From NCBI GenBank assembly GCA_002343075.1, contig DDRH01000049.1, positions 1-44,688 of the forward strand: a DNA stretch of 44,688 bases. Reading direction: 5' to 3'. This document shows positions 14,960 through 21,796 of the stretch, piece by piece. The position numbers were made by a program, and so were the translations under genes. Positions within the stretch are counted from its first letter, which is position 1. The number at the start of each line of letters is the position of its first letter. Source of the DNA: Phycisphaerales bacterium UBA2421. Its GTDB lineage: Bacteria; Planctomycetota; Phycisphaerae; Tepidisphaerales; Tepidisphaeraceae. The notes below the pieces were generated by a model, which saw only the letters and a program-made list of their open reading frames with translations, did no database searches and was not told where the DNA came from.

Positions 14960-15382
14960 TTACGGAACAGTAGCTGCGGGGGCCTGGCAGGCGAATGCAA
15001 TCTGCGCAGTCATCGCGATATCTGAAAGTTCGACGTAGACGCGGATTGACAGATCGATTTGCATTTGCGGCTGAGCGAGTGTTCGACGTTCGCCTGCTTC
15101 ACTGACAAATACGAAGTCTCCGTCGCCCCCGTGGAAAAGCCCTGAAATGTTCATTCCAAGTAGCAGCGACAATCGTCGGACGCGTAGCGTGATTCTGCGG
15201 CCGTCCGGGCTTGTCAGCGGGATGGTGACCAGTTCCTTCTCGCGGGTGGAGACCAGATCCTCCGGGATCAGTGTTACAACCCATGTGTTATGACTGCGGT
15301 CAAGTTGCAGTGCATCCACGATCGGTGGCTCAGCGAGATGCTCGTCATCGCGACCTTGACTATTCGGAAAAAGCTCACCCAT
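14960..15382 (-). CDS. Unknown protein in the hom-apgM operon (140 residues)
   Basis: A 140-residue protein of no family I recognise. It has an acidic N-terminus (GRDDEHLAEPP), a central segment of alternating strands (TWVVTLIPEDLV, ELVTIPLTSPDGRRITLRVR) and an AFACQAPAATVP tail. No signal peptide or membrane helix is evident, so it is probably soluble and beta-rich. The ATG at 15382 was chosen because it follows the previous stop by five bases and has GGAG upstream; an ATG 36 bases earlier would overlap the upstream gene. Its place between hom and the ApgM-family gene suggests a role with them, but nothing in the sequence states one. Confidence 0.75.
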   Translation of the reverse strand: MGELFPNSQGRDDEHLAEPPIVDALQLDRSHNTWVVTLIPEDLVSTREKELVTIPLTSPDGRRITLRVRRLSLLLGMNISGLFHGGDGDFVFVSEAGERRTLAQPQMQIDLSIRVYVELSDIAMTAQIAFACQAPAATVP

Positions 15383-15387
15383 ATAGT

Positions 15388-15786
15388 TCACTCCGGCACC
15401 GGGTATGCATGAATGCATCGGCTGCTGATGACGATGCGGACCTTCTGCACCATTCTACCACTTGAATAGCCTACGTCACTTCCAATCTCGACGGTTTCTG
15501 CGCCTGCGGTTGTGCTGGAATCCCAATCGAGCCGCTCCACCTGTTGCCTGGTCCAGTTGACGTACGCCGTCAGTGTCCATGAGGCCAGGAACTTGCTCCC
15601 GCGCACCTTGTCGGTGTGACGGGCCAGCGCCGCCGGACTCATTGAATCGAGTTGCTCGTTCCACTCATGCTTCAATCGCCGCACAATCATCAATCCGCCG
15701 TGAAGCGTGTGCAGGACGCCGCCATCGGGCACGCGGCGAAGTGCCTCTTCGGCCGGGAGGAGCGGTTCGTCTGCGGGCTCGTTCAT
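15388..15786 (-). CDS. Unknown protein translationally coupled to hom (132 residues)
   Basis: A 132-residue protein without recognised domains. Residues 1-60 look helical (PLLPAEEALRRVPDGGVLHT, RRLKHEWNEQLDSMSPAALA). A tryptophan-containing middle (TLTAYVNWTRQQVERLDW) and a strand-rich end (RMVQKVRIVISSRCIHAYP) follow. It is not membrane-bound by inspection. Its ATG overlaps the hom stop codon in ATGA, the usual sign of translational coupling, and the next gene begins five bases after its stop. The two unknown genes therefore look like a paired unit carried between the hom and apgM genes. A regulatory or complex-forming role is only a guess. Confidence 0.78.
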   Translation of the reverse strand: MNEPADEPLLPAEEALRRVPDGGVLHTLHGGLMIVRRLKHEWNEQLDSMSPAALARHTDKVRGSKFLASWTLTAYVNWTRQQVERLDWDSSTTAGAETVEIGSDVGYSSGRMVQKVRIVISSRCIHAYPVPE

Positions 15787-17123
15787 GATTCGGCAAACTC
15801 CCTCGGCTGATCAATAATTCGCAGTTTGACCGTCGCCGGCTGTATGCAGGCCAGTTGGTCGATTTCCGCCAGCGCCGCGGCCACGTTGCCTTCGATGGCG
15901 ATGTGGGTGGTGATGACGATTGGGACGAATTTGCCGCCGTTGTCTTCCCGCTGCAGGATCGCACTGATGCTGATCCCGTGCCGGCCGAGGCAGTTGGAGA
16001 TTTGTGCGATCGTGCCCGGAACATCGCGCGCCAAAAGCCGCAGGTAATAGCGGCTGCGAAGGTCGCCGATCGGTTCGACCATCGCCTGTTCGACGCAATC
16101 GGGATAAATGCGCAGCTTCGCGAAGGCCGCCGGTGCCGCACCGATGCCGACGCTGAGTAAATCGCTTACCACCGCCGAGGCGGTTGGCATCGAGCCGGCG
16201 CCCCGGCCGTAGAAGAGCGCATGGCCGAGTGCGTTGCCGTAGACGCTGATGGCATTGAAACCACCGCTCACTTCGGCCAGTACATCCGTGTGATGCACCA
16301 ATGTCGGGTGGACGCGCAGCACCAGTTTTCCCTCGGTCGTGCGCTCGCCGATTGCCAGCAGCTTCACCACATATCCCAACTCGCCGGCAAACTTGATGTC
16401 GAGCGGTTCAAGCGTGGTGATGCCCTCGAGGTGGATGTCGCGCGGGTTGATGCGGGCGTCGAAAGCCAGGCCCGCCAGCAGCGCGAGCTTCTGCGCGGCG
16501 TCGGCGCCGGAGACATCCAGCGTTGGGTCGGCCTCGGCAAAACCGAGCGATTGCGCTTCCGCCAGCGCCTGGGCATAAGTCCAGCCGTTCTTGGTCATGC
16601 GCGTGAGAATGGCGTTGCAGGTGCCATTGACGATGCCCACCAGGGCGTCGATTCGATTGGCCAGCAGGCCCCGCGTGAGCGATTCGACAATCGGAATGCC
16701 GCCGCCGCAACTTGCCTCGAAGGCGATGCAGGCGTGGTGCGTACGGGCGGTGGCGAAAAGGGCCGGTCCTTTCTCGGCCAGCAGCGACTTGTTTGCGGTG
16801 ATAACGTGTTTGCCCAGTTTGAGGGCATCGGCAAGATATTTTGCCGCGGGGTCGATTCCCCCCATCACTTCGACGACGATCTTCACGTCGGGGTCGTTGA
16901 TGGCGGCCTGCGCGTCGGTGGTAAAGGGGAGGCCGCGGTGCACTCCTTCGGCCTTTTCTGACTCGGATCGATGTTTTTGCAGATCTCTGACAACAACATG
17001 GCGTAGATCGAAGGTCACGCCGGTGCGCTGTTCAAAGCGAGCGGCCTGGTCGCGCAGAATCTGCACGACACCCTTGCCCACGGTGCCATATCCCAATAGT
17101 GCAATACCAACGCGGTCTGACAT
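15783..17123 (-). CDS. hom: Homoserine dehydrogenase with ACT domain
   Basis: It reduces aspartate-semialdehyde to homoserine, the branch step to threonine and methionine. The 446 residues hold an N-terminal NAD(P)-binding fold (GYGTVGKG at 11-18), ITANKSLLA with Lys112, the catalytic-domain signature FAEADPTLDVSGADAAQKLA, and a C-terminal ACT domain (about 350-435, YYLRLLARDVPGTIAQISNC) that normally binds threonine for feedback control. Length is typical of the monofunctional ACT-bearing form, without aspartate kinase. It is the first gene of a four-gene minus-strand operon and overlaps the next gene by four bases. A divergent metallophosphoesterase gene begins 90 bases upstream, so its promoter should lie in 17124-17213; no strong one was seen. 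Confidence 0.95.
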   Translation of the reverse strand: MSDRVGIALLGYGTVGKGVVQILRDQAARFEQRTGVTFDLRHVVVRDLQKHRSESEKAEGVHRGLPFTTDAQAAINDPDVKIVVEVMGGIDPAAKYLADALKLGKHVITANKSLLAEKGPALFATARTHHACIAFEASCGGGIPIVESLTRGLLANRIDALVGIVNGTCNAILTRMTKNGWTYAQALAEAQSLGFAEADPTLDVSGADAAQKLALLAGLAFDARINPRDIHLEGITTLEPLDIKFAGELGYVVKLLAIGERTTEGKLVLRVHPTLVHHTDVLAEVSGGFNAISVYGNALGHALFYGRGAGSMPTASAVVSDLLSVGIGAAPAAFAKLRIYPDCVEQAMVEPIGDLRSRYYLRLLARDVPGTIAQISNCLGRHGISISAILQREDNGGKFVPIVITTHIAIEGNVAAALAEIDQLACIQPATVKLRIIDQPREFAES

Positions 17124-17213
17124 AAGTGGCTGGACTTTACGAACGTATCAAACGGCGGGCAAGCCAGGTCGGGGGTAAGCGGGTCTTCGGCTGGACGCGC
17201 ATTTGACGCTCAT

Positions 17214-18002
17214 ATGCCGCGTCCTTACGATCCGCCGTTCGCGAAAAACAGCATGTTTGCAATTGTCAGCGACATTCACGGCAACCTTGAAGCGCTCACC
17301 ACGGTGATGGCGGAGATCGACCGGCGGGGGATCAGCGAAATTGTCTGCCTCGGGGATATCGTTGGTTATGGCCCCAACCCGATGGAGTGCCTCGATATCG
17401 TCCGCGATCGCTGCCAGACCGCGATTATGGGAAACCATGATTTTGCGGTGTTATATGAGCCGTACAACTTCAATTCGGGCGCAGAATCGGCCTGTTTCTG
17501 GACCCGGCGGCAGTTCGAGAACGACAGCGACATCGACCGCCGGGCAAAGCGATGGAAATTTCTGGGCACGCTACCCGCCCGCGTGCGGACAAATGAATAT
17601 GTCGCGGTCCATGCCAGCCCGCGCCGACCCATTAACGAATACATTTTCCCGGATGACATTTACACAAATCCGGGCAAGTTTGTGAGCATTTTTGAACGAT
17701 TCGACAAGCTCTGTTTTGTCGGGCACACCCATGTGCCGGGCGTGTTTCTTGAAGGTCCGGATTTTTACAGCCCCGATGAGTTGGACTTTAAGTTCGAGCT
17801 GTCTGATGAAAAAGCGATCATCAATGTCGGCAGTGTGGGCCAGCCGCGTGACCGGGACGCGCGCAGCAGTTTTGTGGTGGTGACTGAGACGCATGTCGAG
17901 TTCATCCGCTTGGAATATGACGTGGAAGCGACTGTGAAAAAGGTCTCAGAAACCAAAGAGCTGGACAACTTTCTCGGCACCCGACTTTTGGACGGAAGAT
18001 GA
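17214..18002 (+). CDS. Calcineurin-like metallophosphoesterase
   Basis: A dinuclear-metal phosphoesterase of up to 262 residues, probably cytosolic. The metal motifs are complete: SDIHGN (Asp20, His22), GDIVGYGP (Asp48), GNHD (His75), VAVHASP, and GHTH near residue 170. It resembles the YfcE/MJ0936 phosphodiesterase group. A later ATG at 17253 gives MFAIVSDIHGN, the usual beginning of this family, so the first 13 residues may be untranslated; neither start has a Shine-Dalgarno. It is divergent from hom, and yidC follows in the same direction after 83 bases. The substrate is unknown. Confidence 0.85.
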   Translation: MPRPYDPPFAKNSMFAIVSDIHGNLEALTTVMAEIDRRGISEIVCLGDIVGYGPNPMECLDIVRDRCQTAIMGNHDFAVLYEPYNFNSGAESACFWTRRQFENDSDIDRRAKRWKFLGTLPARVRTNEYVAVHASPRRPINEYIFPDDIYTNPGKFVSIFERFDKLCFVGHTHVPGVFLEGPDFYSPDELDFKFELSDEKAIINVGSVGQPRDRDARSSFVVVTETHVEFIRLEYDVEATVKKVSETKELDNFLGTRLLDGR

Positions 18003-18012
18003 AAGGAATAGC

Positions 18013-18064
18013 GGGCAGAGGGCAGTGGGCCGCAGGCAGGAGATAACCCCGCCGACCGCCGACT
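18013..18064. repeat. 7-bp repeat tracts sharing units with the window start
   Basis: GGGCAGA, GGGCAGT, GGGCCGC and AGGCAGG run in phase at 18013-18040; GCCGACC and GCCGACT follow at 18051-18064. GGGCAGA is the inverse of the CTGCCCT unit at 227-268, and GCCGACT is a rotation of its CTGCCGA unit. The tracts fill the gap between the phosphoesterase and yidC. Confidence 0.65.
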
Positions 18065-18085
18065 GTCATTTTCCCACTTCCCAAG

Positions 18086-20254
18086 ATGGATAACAAACGG
18101 CTGTTGGTAGTGATGTTGATTGCGATACCGCTGGTTCTCCTATGGGAGCCGGCGATTGTGTGGATAGGTCGGCAGATGGGTTACGACATGAGTCGTAAAC
18201 CCCCGACAACACAGGTTGCCACGACGAACGCATCGGGAAGCGGCTCGACCGCGAGCGGCCTCGAAACACCCGCCGGCGGGAGCGGGCCAGGCATCGGTCC
18301 GGTTGAATCGACGACGGGCCCTGGAGCGGGGCCTGTCGCCGACGCGGCTCCCGGGGCAGTGCGAGTGTTGGATTCCGTTGACCGCGGCAGCTCAAAAAAA
18401 GCGCCGGAACCGATCGGTTCGGATATTCCCGATGATGACCGATATGCGCTGGGCGTCCGGTTTTCACCGCTGGGTGCGTCGATCGACGGCGTCACCCTCA
18501 ATCGATACAAGAAAAGTGTCGGATCGCCCGCGCGATATGTGTTCCAGGAGCCTTACGAGGGGTTTGCCGATGCATCGCGGCCGATGGGTAGCGGGGAGAT
18601 AACCATCACCGTCGACGGCGTGGCTTCAAAGGTCGATCTTTCAAGAGTGCACTGGACGCAGCGAGACCGGTCGGTGACGCGGGCCGAGTTTAGTGTCGAT
18701 CTCGGGTCAGATGCAGGGCCGATTGTGCGGGCTGTGAAGACATTCACCATCAAGCCCCGCGAGGAGGCAAAGGCAACCACCGGCGGCTATGAAGTGGTTG
18801 TCGAGATGAAGTTTGAGAACCTCTCTGGCCGAGCGGTGACGGTCAGCCAGCAGTTCACCGGCCCCCTCACCCCTCCAAAAGAACTCGACCGCGGAAGCGA
18901 TCGCAATATCGTCGGCGGGTATGTCGAAAGCGGCAAGATCTTTCGCATTCGCCACGACTACACCGAATCATTCAGCGAGAAATACCCCCGATACGATTAC
19001 ACCAAGAGCAAGAACGACGATCCACTGCTCTGGGTTGGTGCCTGCAGCGTCTATTTTAACGCCATTCTCCGGCCCGACCCGCTGCCCGGAGCGCAGGGGA
19101 TTTCGCCGGACTATATTCAGAAAGCGGAAGCCGTCGCGCTCGATCCGGCCAATCCTGATTCACACAATCGACACGTCGTCACGCAGTTTCAAACCACCGA
19201 CCTCGCGCTGGCACCCGGCCAAGCCATAACGCTGCCGATGCGCCTCTTTGTTGGCCCGAGGCTTCGGTCGTTGATGAACAACGACTATTTCGCCAGCCTG
19301 CCATTTCGCTACGACGAGACGCTTGTGCTCACCGCGGGGCCGTGTGCATTTTGCACGTTCCAATGGCTGGTCGACATTCTCGTCGGCTTACTGGGCTACA
19401 TTCAGATCGTGGTGCGCGACTGGGGCATTTCGATCATCGTGCTGGTGTTGATCGTCCGCGCTCTGCTGCATCCGATCACCAAGCGGGCGCAGGTCAATAT
19501 GATGGGCATGGCCAAGTTTGGCCCGGAACTCGAGCGGATCAAGAAAAAATATGCCGACAATAAAGATGAACTGAATCGCGCCATGATGCAGTTCTATAAA
19601 GAGCATGGTGCCACACCGGTGCTCGGCTGTCTGCCCATGCTACTGCAAATGCCGATCTGGATCGCGCTATTCAGCGCGCTACAAAGTACGTTTGAACTGC
19701 GCCAGGCACCGTTCCTGCAGATCGGCGGGACGCATCTGACCTGGATCAAAGATCTAAGCCAGCCGGATCATCTGGTGAAGTTTGAGAATACTTTCACGCT
19801 GCTGGGCATGGTGCCGATCAGCGGGTTGAACATCCTTCCGTTTTTGCTGGCGATCGTGTTTTTCCTCCAGCAGAAGTACACCCCCAAACCCCCCGCGAGC
19901 ACCCCGGAACAGTTGCAGCAGCAAAAAATGATGCAGTGGATGACGCTGCTATTCCCCGTTTTCCTCTACGGCGGGCCGAGTGGGCTGAACTTGTACATCT
20001 TAGCGAGCACGACGTTTGGCATTATTGAGAGCAAGATCATTCGCGACCACATCAAGCAAAAGGAAGCCGCGGAGCAGGCGGGCGCGGTGATCGTGGACGC
20101 GGAGGACACGCCCCGAGGGAAGAAATCCCCCGCGGGCAGTACCGGCCCGGCAAAGCCGCAGGGCTGGCTGGCTCGGAAGATGGCCGAAATGCAGCGGCGC
20201 GTCGAAGAAGTTCAGAAACAGGCCGAGAAGCAGCAGCGGAAAAAGCCGAGATAA
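18086..20254 (+). CDS. yidC: Membrane protein insertase YidC
   Basis: It inserts and folds inner-membrane proteins, alone or with SecYEG. The 722 residues start with a membrane anchor (about 5-26). A low-complexity Gly/Ser/Thr/Pro stretch (about 37-95) and a large extracytoplasmic beta domain follow to about 405. The conserved YidC/Oxa1 core then runs from about 425 to 660, with the groove arginine Arg458 (LIVRALLHPIT), GCLPMLLQMPIWIALF and a final helix region GLNLYILASTTFG. A basic, partly coiled C-terminal tail (KMAEMQRRVEEVQKQAEKQQ) may contact ribosomes. It is longer than E. coli YidC (548 residues), mostly through the linker and tail. mnmE follows after 59 bases, the classic neighbour near the origin; rnpA and rpmH are not upstream here. 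Confidence 0.96.
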   Translation: MDNKRLLVVMLIAIPLVLLWEPAIVWIGRQMGYDMSRKPPTTQVATTNASGSGSTASGLETPAGGSGPGIGPVESTTGPGAGPVADAAPGAVRVLDSVDRGSSKKAPEPIGSDIPDDDRYALGVRFSPLGASIDGVTLNRYKKSVGSPARYVFQEPYEGFADASRPMGSGEITITVDGVASKVDLSRVHWTQRDRSVTRAEFSVDLGSDAGPIVRAVKTFTIKPREEAKATTGGYEVVVEMKFENLSGRAVTVSQQFTGPLTPPKELDRGSDRNIVGGYVESGKIFRIRHDYTESFSEKYPRYDYTKSKNDDPLLWVGACSVYFNAILRPDPLPGAQGISPDYIQKAEAVALDPANPDSHNRHVVTQFQTTDLALAPGQAITLPMRLFVGPRLRSLMNNDYFASLPFRYDETLVLTAGPCAFCTFQWLVDILVGLLGYIQIVVRDWGISIIVLVLIVRALLHPITKRAQVNMMGMAKFGPELERIKKKYADNKDELNRAMMQFYKEHGATPVLGCLPMLLQMPIWIALFSALQSTFELRQAPFLQIGGTHLTWIKDLSQPDHLVKFENTFTLLGMVPISGLNILPFLLAIVFFLQQKYTPKPPASTPEQLQQQKMMQWMTLLFPVFLYGGPSGLNLYILASTTFGIIESKIIRDHIKQKEAAEQAGAVIVDAEDTPRGKKSPAGSTGPAKPQGWLARKMAEMQRRVEEVQKQAEKQQRKKPR

Positions 20255-20313
20255 CAAACGGACCGGGTGTGCCTCGGGCACGCGTGTTTCGCGGGCACTG
20301 TTGCGTGTAGACC

Positions 20314-21711
20314 ATGAACTCCGGCGACACCATCGTCGCAATCTCCTCCGCCGTCGGTGCTGCGGCGCGGATGATTGTCCGGGTTTCGGGGCCACGGGCG
20401 TTTCCGGTGGCATCGTCGATCCTCACGGCACCCGTCCGCGTGGACCATGCGGTCGTCTCGGTGCGGCTTTGCTGGGAATCGTTCACCGTTCCTTCAATCG
20501 CCTACTGCTTTGTCGGCCCGCGCAGCAGCACGGGCGAAGATATTGTTGAGTTACACATCCCCGGCAACCCCTTGCTCGCCAGGGACGCTCTCGCGCGGCT
20601 GATTGCTGCCGGGGCCAGGCAGGCCGAAGCGGGGGAGTTTTCGGCGCGAGCATACTTCAACGGCCGAATCGATCTCACCCAGGCAGAAGGAATCTCCCTC
20701 GCGGTGTCGGCGGCCAATGAAGGGGAGCTGCGCGCCGCGCGCCAGTTGCTCGCCGGCGAACTCGCCGCGAGGCTGAAGCCGAGCCTCGAACAACTCGCCA
20801 GCACACTCGCGCTTGTCGAAGTCTGGATCGATTTCACGGAAGAAGACGTCATTTTCATCACCCCCGCTCAAATTGCCGAACAACTGCAAAAGCTCGACGA
20901 CGATTTGCACACGCTCCTTTCGCAGGCCACCCGTTTTGACCGGCTGACGCACGAACCCACGTTCGCGCTCGTCGGCTGGCCCAACGCCGGCAAAAGCACG
21001 CTTCTCAACACGCTGGCAGGCCAGCAGCGGGCGGTGGTGAGCCATGTGGCGGGCACGACGCGCGACGCTATCTCAGCCGAGGTGGTGCTGCAGTGCGGGT
21101 TAGTGAAGCTCATTGACGCCGCAGGGATCGAGCCGGAAGACCTTGACCAGCGGTTTTCCCCCCAGGCGCACATCAACAGCCAGATGCGCAAGATTGCCGA
21201 AAAGGCGGCCGCCACGGCTGATTTTGTCATCCTGGTGCACGCCGCGGACGATTCCCGCGCGCCGCCGGAGTTGGGCAGGGCATTTGATTGCGTCGCGCTG
21301 ACGAAAGTCGATTGCTCGGATGCTGTTGCGGAGGGTGGCGCCGGGTGCGAACTGCGTTCGCCCGGCCGAGGCGACGACGCATCTCCGCAGCACGCGTTTT
21401 TTCCCGCCGACACGTTGATTCGGGTGTCTGCCCACACCGGCGAAGGCATTGAAACGCTGAAGCAGTCGCTCGACGCGCTCGCGTTCGGTCGCCCCGGCGG
21501 CGCATCGGTGGCGCTCAACGAGCGCCATCTCACCGCCATCGCCGCGGCGCGCCGCGGGCTGTCCGAAGCCCGCGCCGCCGCCGCGGCACCCGCGGAGATC
21601 GTCGCGTTGCATTTGCGACAAGCGCTGGACGCACTGGGCACCATCACCGGGCAGATTACGCCGGATGACGTCCTGGGGCGGGTTTTTGCGACCTTTTGCA
21701 TTGGAAAGTGA
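20314..21711 (+). CDS. mnmE: tRNA-modification GTPase MnmE, divergent
   Basis: With MnmG it installs the 5-carboxymethylaminomethyl (or taurino-like) group on U34 of some tRNAs. The 465 residues keep the folate-binding N-domain (EFSARAYFNGRIDLTQAE, about 108-125), the G domain and the C-terminal CIGK (462-465). G-domain motifs partly depart from the family: G1 GWPNAGKST (221-229) and G2 TTRD (248-251) are normal, but G3 is DAAG (268-271) rather than DTAG, and G4 is TKVD (330-333) rather than NKxD. The stretch around 338-365 looks loosely conserved. It follows yidC directly. No Shine-Dalgarno is seen at the ATG. Identity is secure from order, length and CIGK; the altered nucleotide motifs may change GTP affinity. 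Confidence 0.92.
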   Translation: MNSGDTIVAISSAVGAAARMIVRVSGPRAFPVASSILTAPVRVDHAVVSVRLCWESFTVPSIAYCFVGPRSSTGEDIVELHIPGNPLLARDALARLIAAGARQAEAGEFSARAYFNGRIDLTQAEGISLAVSAANEGELRAARQLLAGELAARLKPSLEQLASTLALVEVWIDFTEEDVIFITPAQIAEQLQKLDDDLHTLLSQATRFDRLTHEPTFALVGWPNAGKSTLLNTLAGQQRAVVSHVAGTTRDAISAEVVLQCGLVKLIDAAGIEPEDLDQRFSPQAHINSQMRKIAEKAAATADFVILVHAADDSRAPPELGRAFDCVALTKVDCSDAVAEGGAGCELRSPGRGDDASPQHAFFPADTLIRVSAHTGEGIETLKQSLDALAFGRPGGASVALNERHLTAIAAARRGLSEARAAAAAPAEIVALHLRQALDALGTITGQITPDDVLGRVFATFCIGK

Positions 21712-21796
21712 GACCGACTTGCAAATCTCGCACGGCATCGCAATAACCGTGAATGATCTTGCGAATACAGGGCAAGGCACATTTCGGGAGCACGCT

